Origin: Bradyrhizobium guangzhouense
Lineage (GTDB): Bacteria > Pseudomonadota > Alphaproteobacteria > Rhizobiales > Xanthobacteraceae
DNA: 64,000 bases
Direction: 5' to 3'
Assembly (NCBI RefSeq): GCF_004114955.1
Contig: NZ_CP030053.1
Span: 6,448,001-6,512,000 of the forward strand
In this document: one piece after another, positions 16,242 to 29,702 of the stretch
Numbering within the stretch: position 1 is the first letter of the stretch
Layout: the number at the start of each line of letters is the position of its first letter
The notes under the pieces: generated by a model
The model's database searches: none
The model's input: the letters and a program-made list of their open reading frames with translations, nothing else
Told to the model about the DNA's origin: nothing
Made by a program: the position numbers and the translations under genes

Positions 16242-19046
16242 ATGGATGTCTCCCGCAAGAAGCCTTTTGATCCTTCAATCGAAGTTTCTCCTGATAACCC
16301 CTGCCCTTTCCTGCGCGGCCTCGTCGGCGAAGGCTTCGTCGACGGTGGCACCGTGCCGCTGCGGACGCTGTCGCAGACCATCGCAAATGCAAGCGGCGAG
16401 ACCGGAATCAAGAAAACCTCGGCCCGCATCCAGGTCCGCGGCGTCGCGCTGATCGCCAACGGCGCCTGTCATATCCTGCAGAGCATCTTCTGGGGCGCAC
16501 AGCTCAACCGCCTGCGCGGTGGGCCGCTCGACAAGCTCGGCGCCGGCTCGCGCATCCTCGGCGTCGACGGCAAGGTCAACGAGGGCCAGATCGCGCGGCT
16601 CGCCGGTTTCGGCAGCACCTATGCCGATCCCGATGGCGGCAGCGAGACCGGCCTCAACGCCTCGCAGATCCAGACCTTCATGAACGACAATCTCAAGCGC
16701 GCCGGCAATCAGGCGCGCTGGTACTACCCGATCCTGATGAAGTTCGAATGGCCGGTCCTGCTCAAGATCATGGGCAAGGGCGAAGGTGACGACCGCTATC
16801 TCAGCGTGGCCGAGGTGAGGACATTGTTCAACGAGCGCAAATTCCCCGAGCGTGTCACCCAGCGGATGGTCAGCCAGCCGGTCCGCCCGCCTTCACTCAT
16901 CTTGCGCGCCGCCGCCGGCCTCGTCGCCGCGCTCCTCGTCTTCGGCATCGTGGCGCTGCGCTTTCCGGATCAATTCCAGCCGATGCTACCCGGCGTGCTC
17001 GGCGACCTCGTGGCACCGCCCTTGCCGAAGCTGGTCGAACCGAAGGCCGCATACTGGCTCGAGCAAAACTGGGCGCTCGAAGACCGGCACTGGTTTCATC
17101 ACGCGAGCCAGGGCACTGCGACGTTCCCGGTGCCCTATAGCTGGTTCATGGCGCTGGAGCAGCCGCGGCTGCATTTCTTCGCCAAACCCGGCATGCTGCA
17201 TGACAGCGACCATCTGCAGCGCTTCGGCTTCATCCCGAGCCCTCGAACGATCAACACCGATGAGGCCACGCTGCGCCGCTTCGGCTATGCCAACGTTTAC
17301 GACAAGACCAAGCCGGTGCCGGCGCGGCTGTGGGATCCGCCGGTCAACTGGGGCAAGCAGGTTGAAAACGTCGATGGCCTGCCCGTCGGCTTTGCGCGCA
17401 TGACCGGCGTGCCCGATCCCGCGACCGGCAAGATCGGCGAGGACCGCATTGGCCTGACCTGCGCCGCCTGCCACACCGGCCAGATCCACTACAAGGGCAT
17501 CGACATCAGGTTCGACGGCGGCCCGGCGATGACCGACCTCAGAAAGCTCGAGGTCACGACCGGTCTGTCGATCGCCTACACGCTCTATGTGCCGGGTCGC
17601 TTCAAGCGCTTTGCCGACCGTGTGCTCGGCCCCTCCGCCGGCGATGCGGACCGCGATGCACTGAAGCAGAAACTGAGCGCGATCGGCACTTTCCTTGTCG
17701 ACTGGGAGAAGACCTACGCGAAAACCATCGAAGGCAAGACACGGTTCAACGAGAAGACCAAGCGGGAAGAACCGCAACAGGACACCGAGGAAGGCTACGG
17801 CCGCCTCGATGCACTCAATCGCATCGGCAATCAGGTCTTCTCCCAGGACATGACGCTCAGCGGCCTCAGCGGCTTCGAGAAGAATCTGCATGCCAAGGAT
17901 GCGCCGGTCAGCTTCCCGCCGATCTGGACCGTGCCTTGGCTCAAATATGCGCAGTATGACGCCTCAATCGAGCAGCCGCTGATCCGCAACGCCGGCGAAG
18001 CGCTGGGTGTGACCGCGCTGCTGAATCTTTCCGACACCACGCCCAAGGACGCGCTGTTCCGCTCGTCGATGGACATCAAGAATCTGAACTGGATCGAGGA
18101 TCTTCTGAAAGGGTCGGCGCCCTATCCGAAGAAGCAACTCTCCGGATTGACGTCGCCGAAATGGCCCGCGGACATCTTCGGCGACGATGCCTGGAAGATC
18201 GATGGCGAGCGTGTCAAACGCGGCCGCAAGCTCTATGCGGACATTTGCGTCGAATGCCATCTCGGTCCGGTCAACGATCCCGTGTTCGACACCGAATTTC
18301 CGCAACAGAGCATCTGGTCCTCGGACCGCTGGCAGACCATCGGCGACGACAAATTCCTGAACGAGGTGCAGAAGAGCGCCCGGGGCATGGGGACCGACCC
18401 CTCCCAGGCCAGCGTGCTGGCGACGCGCAAGGTGCAGGTGCCTGGCTTTCTCAAGCTCGATCCCACGCGGAATCTCAATGCCTGGTGGAATTGCAATCTG
18501 CCTGAGGTGTCGTCGACCGACATGCCGTACGCGCTTGGCCTGATGGTGCTCGTCGACATCGTCAGTCGCAAGGCAATGGACGACGCCAAGATCGACCCGA
18601 AAATTCAGGATATCTGGTGGGGCAAGCGCAAGAACTGCCCCAATTCTGGTCCGCAGCCGCCCGAGGAGAATGAGCCAGGGCCTTGGTATCGCGCGCGCCC
18701 GCTCAACGGCGTCTGGGCCACCGCGCCATACCTGCACAACGGATCGGTACCCTCGCTCTACTGGATGCTGAGCCCTGCGACCGAGCGCCCCAAATCGTTC
18801 TGCATGGGCGGTGGCCGCGACTACGATCCGAAGCAGGTCGGCTTTGCGGTCACCGACGGCGAGAGCTGCAAGACCGGGCAGTCACGCTTCTCGACGCGAG
18901 CCGCTGACGGCACCGAGCTGTTCGGCAACAGCAATGCCGGCCACTCGTTTGATGGCACGCCGGGACCCGGCAAGGACGGCACCATCGGCCGCGTGCTGAA
19001 GGAGCAAGAGCGCTACGATCTGATCGAGTATCTGAAGACGTTGTAA
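16242..19046 (+). CDS. PCP-motif domain fused to a RoxA-like di-heme cytochrome c
   Basis: This 934-residue protein has an unusual layout. Residues about 15-210 carry NPCPFLRGLVGEGFVDG and a late LSVAEVRTLFNERKFPER, which recall the PCP heme-thiolate loop and C-terminal helix of chloroperoxidase/peroxygenase proteins. One membrane span follows (about 217-239). The remainder resembles RoxA/di-heme peroxidases: HHASQGTATFPVPYSWFMALE, heme motifs CAACH (407-411) and CVECH (669-673), and TAPYLHNGSVPSLYWML near the C-terminus. The c-heme part should face the periplasm and the N-domain the cytoplasm. AGGAC precedes ATG 16242. The cytochrome part is firm; the N-domain assignment is inference. Confidence 0.8.
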   Translation: MDVSRKKPFDPSIEVSPDNPCPFLRGLVGEGFVDGGTVPLRTLSQTIANASGETGIKKTSARIQVRGVALIANGACHILQSIFWGAQLNRLRGGPLDKLGAGSRILGVDGKVNEGQIARLAGFGSTYADPDGGSETGLNASQIQTFMNDNLKRAGNQARWYYPILMKFEWPVLLKIMGKGEGDDRYLSVAEVRTLFNERKFPERVTQRMVSQPVRPPSLILRAAAGLVAALLVFGIVALRFPDQFQPMLPGVLGDLVAPPLPKLVEPKAAYWLEQNWALEDRHWFHHASQGTATFPVPYSWFMALEQPRLHFFAKPGMLHDSDHLQRFGFIPSPRTINTDEATLRRFGYANVYDKTKPVPARLWDPPVNWGKQVENVDGLPVGFARMTGVPDPATGKIGEDRIGLTCAACHTGQIHYKGIDIRFDGGPAMTDLRKLEVTTGLSIAYTLYVPGRFKRFADRVLGPSAGDADRDALKQKLSAIGTFLVDWEKTYAKTIEGKTRFNEKTKREEPQQDTEEGYGRLDALNRIGNQVFSQDMTLSGLSGFEKNLHAKDAPVSFPPIWTVPWLKYAQYDASIEQPLIRNAGEALGVTALLNLSDTTPKDALFRSSMDIKNLNWIEDLLKGSAPYPKKQLSGLTSPKWPADIFGDDAWKIDGERVKRGRKLYADICVECHLGPVNDPVFDTEFPQQSIWSSDRWQTIGDDKFLNEVQKSARGMGTDPSQASVLATRKVQVPGFLKLDPTRNLNAWWNCNLPEVSSTDMPYALGLMVLVDIVSRKAMDDAKIDPKIQDIWWGKRKNCPNSGPQPPEENEPGPWYRARPLNGVWATAPYLHNGSVPSLYWMLSPATERPKSFCMGGGRDYDPKQVGFAVTDGESCKTGQSRFSTRAADGTELFGNSNAGHSFDGTPGPGKDGTIGRVLKEQERYDLIEYLKTL

Positions 19047-19073
19047 AGGGGGCGTGGTCGGACTGCCTCTACA

Positions 19074-19162
19074 CCGTCATTGCAAGGAGCTCTTGCGACG
19101 AAGCAATCCAGACTGACTCCGCCGAGACAGTCTGGATTGCTTCGCTGCGCTCGCAATGACGG
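19074..19162. repeat. Dispersed inverted repeat, GCAATCCAGA family, copy 1
   Basis: CCGTCATTGC at 19074 is mirrored by GCAATGACGG ending 19162, and AGCAATCCAGACTG by CAGTCTGGATTGCTT inside. Related copies lie at 27922-28009 and 33787-33873, each between genes. Confidence 0.88.
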
Positions 19163-19216
19163 TGAATGAGGACACTCCGCGAGTCCAACGCACACCGCCC
19201 TCGCGGACTCGCCTTT

Positions 19217-20164
19217 TCACTTGAACAGCGGCGTGCCCGGCACGAACGCATCGAACGCCGCCCAGAACTGGGAGCGGTAGCGGTCCTGCTCCTGGAGGAT
19301 CTCGTGCTTGGAGCCGGCGATCACCAGATGCGAGCCTGCGCGCAAATGGTAGGCGAACTCCTCGATCGCGGCAGTCGAGACCACGACGTCGTTGGAGGCC
19401 GCCAGCATCAGGATCGGCTGGCGGATCTCGGAGGGGTAGTTGATGCCCTTGAAGGTGCGCATGGCGCGGAAGGCGGTATCGGCCCAGGCGACCGTCGGTG
19501 ACGCCAGGCCAAGTGTCGGGTCCTCCTCCAGGATCGCGACATTGCGCGCATAGCGCACGGGATCGCTGGTCAGCGGATTGTTGATGAACGGCGACAGTCC
19601 GGTGAGCTGGTCGCTGCCACCGGGAACATAAGCGCCGCCCCGCCCCAGCAGACGCATCGTCTTCAACAGCGCGCGCACCGGAAACGAGGTGGAGCGACCA
19701 GGCAGGTCGATCATCGGCGCCGACAGCACCATGCGGTCGAACCAGCGCTTGCCCGCATGCGCGAGCCGCAACAGCACCGCGCCGCCCATTGAATGGGCCA
19801 GCGCGAAGAACGGCGGGGGGCAATCCGGCAGCACCACCTGCTGCACGAAAGCTTCGACGTCGATCTCGTAATCGGAGAAGTTGCGCACATAGCCCTTGCG
19901 CGGATCGCGCAGGCGCCGCGCGGAATGACCCTGCCCGCGCCAATCGACCATTGCCACCGCAAAGCCGCGGTCGCGCAAATCGCGCACGGTCTCGAAATAT
20001 TTCTCGATCTGCTCGCTGCGGCCGGTGAAGACGCAGACCGTGCCCTTGCGGTTCGCCGGCGGCGCCCAGCGCGCAAAGCGCAGCTCGACGCCATCAGGCG
20101 TCTTGATGGTGCCGCTGACGACGTTTTCGGGAACGGGGTTGGACGGAATCGAGACCAGCGTCAT
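19217..20164 (-). CDS. pldB: Alpha/beta hydrolase, lysophospholipase-like
   Basis: This 315-residue hydrolase is of the serine aminopeptidase S33/monoacylglycerol lipase group. Residues in order: oxyanion region VCVFTGRSEQIEKYF, VDWRGQGHS, nucleophile elbow ALAHSMGGAVLLRLA (Ser), acid in LAASNDVVVS (Asp) and His in AGSKHEILQE. No signal peptide is seen, so it is probably cytoplasmic or peripheral. ATG 20164 is preferred; the extension to 20197 starts at a weak codon. Expected activity is on lysophospholipids or monoacylglycerols. It points away from the hsp20 gene. Confidence 0.85.
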   Translation of the reverse strand: MTLVSIPSNPVPENVVSGTIKTPDGVELRFARWAPPANRKGTVCVFTGRSEQIEKYFETVRDLRDRGFAVAMVDWRGQGHSARRLRDPRKGYVRNFSDYEIDVEAFVQQVVLPDCPPPFFALAHSMGGAVLLRLAHAGKRWFDRMVLSAPMIDLPGRSTSFPVRALLKTMRLLGRGGAYVPGGSDQLTGLSPFINNPLTSDPVRYARNVAILEEDPTLGLASPTVAWADTAFRAMRTFKGINYPSEIRQPILMLAASNDVVVSTAAIEEFAYHLRAGSHLVIAGSKHEILQEQDRYRSQFWAAFDAFVPGTPLFK

Positions 20165-20233
20165 GAGCGTGCGTAGGCGCCAAGTGCTTGAGATCAAGGG
20201 GCGGGAGCGCCGAAAAGGCGCTGATTCCGCCCT

Positions 20234-20261
20234 CTTGAACGCCGTTTGGACCCACCCATAT
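20234..20261 (+). promoter_or_regulatory. Sigma32 (RpoH) heat-shock promoter
   Basis: CTTGAA (20234-20239) and CCCATAT (20255-20261) are spaced by 15 bases, a near-perfect match to the RpoH consensus. Initiation would fall near 20268, giving a leader of about 110 bases before hsp20. Confidence 0.8.
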
Positions 20262-20323
20262 CATTTCAGTGCAGGCCGCTACCAGTGTTTCGGAACCGGA
20301 ACATCAGGCTGCACACAGACTAA

Positions 20324-20378
20324 GCCCGGCCCGATTGGCGGGCGGGTTACCAACAGTCGCTCAACGGAGGACTTGACC
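20324..20378 (+). promoter_or_regulatory. ROSE-type RNA thermometer
   Basis: The last leader hairpin sequesters the ribosome site: GTC (20356-20358), a bulged G (20359) and CTC (20360-20362) pair with GAG and GAC (20367-20372) around loop AACG. A bulged G opposite GGAGG is the defining trait of ROSE elements on rhizobial small heat-shock genes. A GC-rich hairpin (GCCCG 20324-20328 with CGGGC 20339-20343) precedes it. Heating should melt the weak hairpin and open translation. Confidence 0.72.
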
Positions 20379-20840
20379 ATGCGTACCTACGATCTCACCC
20401 CTTTCTATCGTTCCACCGTCGGCTTCGACCGCCTCTTCAACCTGCTCGACCAGGCAGGCACGGACGGCAGCCCCGGTTATCCCCCCTACAACATCGAGCG
20501 CACCGGCGAGAACGCCTACCGCATCACCGTTGCGGTCTCCGGCTTTGCCAAGGATGAGCTCTCCATCGTCGCGAAGGAAAACACGCTGACGATCAAGGGC
20601 GAGAAAGTCGCCAATGAGAACGGCAAATCCGAAGTGCTCTATCGCGGCATCGCCGCCCGCGCCTTCGAGCGCGCGTTCCAGCTCGCCGACTTCGTGCAGG
20701 TGAAGGACGCCTCGCTCGAGAACGGCCTGCTTCATGTCGACCTCGTGCGCGAGATTCCCGAAGCCAAGAAGCCGCGCCAGATCGCGATCAACTCCGGCGC
20801 TGCGAAGGCGCAGGTGATCGAGAGCTCGGTCGCCGCGTAA
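20379..20840 (+). CDS. Hsp20/alpha-crystallin small heat-shock protein
   Basis: This 153-residue ATP-independent holdase starts MRTYDLTPFYRSTVGFDRLF, typical of class A rhizobial sHSPs. The alpha-crystallin core runs about residues 38-130 (YPPYNIERTGENAYRITVAV to ENGLLHVDLVREIPEAKKP), including the A-x-x-x-n-G-v-L-type ENGLLHVDL near its end. ATG 20379 follows CGGAGGACTTGACC. A sigma32 promoter and a ROSE-like hairpin lie upstream and a strong terminator downstream, so it is a single-gene heat-shock unit. Confidence 0.95.
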   Translation: MRTYDLTPFYRSTVGFDRLFNLLDQAGTDGSPGYPPYNIERTGENAYRITVAVSGFAKDELSIVAKENTLTIKGEKVANENGKSEVLYRGIAARAFERAFQLADFVQVKDASLENGLLHVDLVREIPEAKKPRQIAINSGAAKAQVIESSVAA

Positions 20841-20869
20841 AGCCCGATCACAGCCGTCAAGTTGCGAAA

Positions 20870-20898
20870 ACGCCCCGGTGCCCCCGGGGCGTTTTTTT
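20870..20898 (+). terminator. Intrinsic terminator of hsp20
   Basis: Arms ACGCCCCGG (20870-20878) and CCGGGGCGT (20884-20892) form a 9-base GC-rich stem followed by a run of seven T. Confidence 0.93.
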
Positions 20899-21066
20899 GT
20901 TTGCACCGTTATTCGCCCAGTCGCCGCTTCGGCTTTCCCAGAGCATTTTGCTCAATCGCCCGATTGAACTGATGCGCCGCATCACGGCCCGGTGAGCCGA
21001 CGTAACGCTGCCGTCCGACACGCCGTATTTCGTGTACCGAGCCCAAAAACAAGACGGAGAACGATC

Positions 21067-21837
21067 GTGACTTTATGGCGCAGCCTTTTCGTCGCCGCGA
21101 GCCTGCTGGCCGCTCCCATCAGCCTTGCCCACGCGCAGACCCCGACCACGGTGAGGGCCAAGAACGTCGTGCTGGTGCATGGCGCCTGGGCCGATGGTTC
21201 GAGCTGGTCTGAGGTGATCCCGATCCTCCAGGCCGCCGGCCTCAATGTCACCGCCGTGCAGAATCCGCTGGGCTCGCTCGCCGAGTCGGTCGAGGCGACC
21301 AGGCGCGTGCTGGCCGAGCAGGACGGACCGACCGTGCTTGTGGCGCATTCCTGGGGCGGCACCGTGATCAGCCAGGTTGGCACCGATCCGAAGGTCACCA
21401 GCCTGGTCTACATCGCCGCGCGCGCCCCCGATGCCAATGAGGATTTCATCGCGCTGTCGAAGCAGTTTCCGACGGGACCGGCGCGTGCCGGCATCGTCGA
21501 GCGCGACGGCTACACCAAGCTGTCGGAAGACGCCTTCCTAAAATACTTCGCCAACGGCGTGAAGCCGGAGCAGGCCAAGGAGCTCTACGCCGTGCAATGG
21601 CCGACGGCCGCCTCGATCTTCGCCGGTCGCACCACGGAAGCTGCCTGGCACACGAAGCCGAGCTGGTACGCAGTGTCGAAGAATGACGGCACCATCAATC
21701 CCGATTTCGAGCGCTTCCTCGCCAAGCGCATGAACGCGACCACGATCGAGCTCGACGCCGGCCACCTCTCGCTGGTGTCGCACCCGAAGGAGGTTGCGAA
21801 TTTGATCCTCGAGGCGGCGGGGTATCCGCGAAGCTGA
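21067..21837 (+). CDS. Exported alpha/beta hydrolase
   Basis: This 256-residue protein has a Sec signal (LWRSLFVAASLLAAPISLAHA) and an alpha/beta hydrolase fold. Visible motifs are VVLVHGAWADGSSW (oxyanion loop), VAHSWGGTVISQ (Ser nucleophile) and the late ELDAGHLSLVSHP (His). The HGAWADGSSW opening and small size match the EstC/salicylate-esterase-like group annotated as alpha/beta hydrolases. GTG 21067 follows GACGGAGAACGATC; earlier frames lack a signal at the N-terminus. Substrate unknown; it should work in the periplasm. Confidence 0.85.
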   Translation: MTLWRSLFVAASLLAAPISLAHAQTPTTVRAKNVVLVHGAWADGSSWSEVIPILQAAGLNVTAVQNPLGSLAESVEATRRVLAEQDGPTVLVAHSWGGTVISQVGTDPKVTSLVYIAARAPDANEDFIALSKQFPTGPARAGIVERDGYTKLSEDAFLKYFANGVKPEQAKELYAVQWPTAASIFAGRTTEAAWHTKPSWYAVSKNDGTINPDFERFLAKRMNATTIELDAGHLSLVSHPKEVANLILEAAGYPRS

Positions 21838-21857
21838 GCGGCGGATCGCCGAGATGC

Positions 21858-21887
21858 AAAGGCGCCTGGGGATCTCAGGCGCCTTTT
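21858..21887 (+). terminator. Intrinsic terminator
   Basis: AAAGGCGCCTG (21858-21868) pairs with CAGGCGCCTTT (from 21876) and a T-rich tract follows, ending the exported hydrolase transcript. Confidence 0.88.
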
Positions 21888-21900
21888 GTTTTGCTCCGTT

Positions 21901-21926
21901 GTCTTCCCGGCGAAGGCCGGGACGAC
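21901..21926. repeat. Short palindrome related to the 4064 element
   Basis: GTCTTCCCGGC and GCCGGGACGAC flank GAAG. The arms resemble one arm of the element at 4064-4190, so this looks like a solo remnant. Confidence 0.6.
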
Positions 21927-21967
21927 AATGATGGTTTGGCTGGTGCCTTCGCCTCCAACTCCCAGCG

Positions 21968-22684
21968 CTACTCCAGTCCCTGCGCTGCCGGCATCTCCTG
22001 CGTCGGCAGGATTGTGACGGCCGGCTTGGCCTGACCGACGGTCGGCGCAGTCTCGGCAGGCTTGACCTGCACGGCCGCCGTGTGCTGCGCGGGTTGAGCC
22101 TGCGTTGCCTGCTCGGCGGGCTTGGCGGCCGCAACCGGCGTCTCGCCGCGCTGCGGAGCCGACTTGGGCAGCGGCACGGTGCGGCTGGCGACATGCGGGA
22201 TCGGCGCTGGCGGGCGCGGCGGGCCGCCGCGGACCATGGTCGGCGGCGGCAGCGCGCTTTGCGGCCGGTAAGGAGCAACCGTCGGCTCCTCATAGGCGGG
22301 CGCCATGCCATAGGCGTCGGCGGCCGGCATGAAGCGCAAGATTCTTCCGTCGCGGGCGTCGATCACGAGCCGGCCGTCGTCGCCGCGGCGGTCGATCACC
22401 GCGATGGTGTAGACCGCGCCGTGCAGGCGTGGGATGCCGAGCGGCGAGAAGCCGTTGTCGCGCAGCACGGCATAGACCTCGGTGGCGGGCAGCAGCACCG
22501 GCCCCTCGCCGCGTTCCTCATAGCCGTAGCCGTAACGTTGCGGCGGCGGCGCGTAGGGGCCGTCGAAATCGGAGACCGCGATGTAGGCCCCCCGCTCGGT
22601 TCCATTTGCGAGAACCTGGGCCTCCGCGGCATTTGCCACCAGCGCCAGCGCGGCGGCGGCCACACATCCTGTGAAAAACTTCAT
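21968..22684 (-). CDS. Exported protein with PepSY-like core and Pro/Ala-rich tail
   Basis: This 238-residue protein has a signal peptide (MKFFTGCVAAAALALVANAAEA). A compact region at about residues 62-118 (LLPATEVYAVLRDNGFSPLG to VIDARDGRILRFMPA) looks like a PepSY-type beta-alpha module. The remaining half is low-complexity Pro/Ala/Gln with basic spacers. AGGAG lies 11 bases before ATG 22684. No enzyme motif is present; an envelope or peptidase-inhibitor-like role is a guess. It is divergent from the gltB region. Confidence 0.7.
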   Translation of the reverse strand: MKFFTGCVAAAALALVANAAEAQVLANGTERGAYIAVSDFDGPYAPPPQRYGYGYEERGEGPVLLPATEVYAVLRDNGFSPLGIPRLHGAVYTIAVIDRRGDDGRLVIDARDGRILRFMPAADAYGMAPAYEEPTVAPYRPQSALPPPTMVRGGPPRPPAPIPHVASRTVPLPKSAPQRGETPVAAAKPAEQATQAQPAQHTAAVQVKPAETAPTVGQAKPAVTILPTQEMPAAQGLE

Positions 22685-23176
22685 GGTCGACACGCTCCTG
22701 TCAGGCCCCCGAATGATCCGCGCTCTTTCGCTTCTTGCGGCGTGGCGCGCCTTTCGAAGGGCTGAGGCGAAGCTTCATCCGGGATTTCGGCGCCGGCTGG
22801 GCCGGATCGGGGCGCGTTTGCTTCAAAACCGGGGCCGCGCAACTTTTGGAAAGCGATCGATTGACTTATGAGGAATCGGGACTTCCGCGCGCTTGTGTGC
22901 TAGACAAAAATTTGGCAAGGTGGCGGTTAGGACAGGAAGACTGTCTCAATTTTGCTTGCGGTTCCGGCATAGGGATTGCAACGAAAGTTGGTGCTTTCGA
23001 GCACCATAAGGCAAGCAGGAAAAGCCGTTCTCGGGGACGAAGAGCGCCTTGGCCTGAATTTAAGAAAATGCGGCTCGCAGCGGACGAGCGGTGACCCAGA
23101 GGCGGGTGCCGCGGAACGCCCAAGGTGCGCCGAAGATGGCGGTGAGGCAGCTTGCCGCACGGAGAGGATTGGAACA
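22685..23176. other. Long upstream region of gltB
   Basis: These 492 bases precede gltB. A TTG-started in-frame extension from 22976 has an unlikely amino-acid make-up and is not accepted. The region holds a sigma54-like element (22965-22980) and a small dyad GACAG-GAAGA-CTGTC (about 22931-22945). A long leader is possible. Confidence 0.5.
22965..22980 (+). promoter_or_regulatory. Possible sigma54 promoter of gltB
   Basis: The invariant GG (22966-22967) and GC (22978-22979) are exactly 10 bases apart, in a CGGCATAGGGATTGCA context close to the -24/-12 consensus. The link to nitrogen assimilation makes sense, but a single match can be chance. Confidence 0.4.
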
Positions 23177-27910
<4,734 letters not shown>

Positions 27911-27921
27911 GGCATCACACC

Positions 27922-28009
27922 CCGTCATTGCGAGCGAAGCGAAGCAATCCAGACTTTCTCCCGAGCAACAGACTGGATTGCTTCGTCGCTTCGCCCCTCG
28001 CAAAAACGG
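27922..28009. repeat. Dispersed inverted repeat, GCAATCCAGA family, copy 2
   Basis: It runs from CCGTCATTGC to a decayed GCAAAAACGG, with AGCAATCCAGAC and CTGGATTGCTTC inside. It sits between gltB and gltD, so it is transcribed within that operon. Confidence 0.85.
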
Positions 28010-28054
28010 TTGAAGAAGCAACAAACGATTTAAGCGGCAGGGACTTCGGGTTTA

Positions 28055-29506
<1,452 letters not shown>

Positions 29507-29539
29507 TTCGGTCGCGCTGCCGCCAGCTCAACCAATGGT

Positions 29540-29640
29540 GTCATCGCCCGGCTTGACCGGGCGATCCAGTACTCCGAGACGGCGCGGCTAGAATCGAGAA
29601 GCCGCGGCGTACTGGATGCCCCGCCTTCGCGGGGCATGAC
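29540..29640. repeat. Dispersed palindromic repeat (GGCGATCCAGTA type)
   Basis: GTCATCGCCCGGC...CGGGCGATCCAGTAC at the left is mirrored by GTACTGGATGCCCCGC...GGGGCATGAC at the right. The outer ends and the inner CCAGTA/TACTGG pair, and each side also forms its own GC hairpin. It lies between converging gltD and the barrel gene. Confidence 0.78.
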
Positions 29641-29702
29641 AGCGGGGTGAGTGGCGAGAGTGCCGCTTACCAATACGCATCAGTTCAAATGCGTACACGT
29701 CG

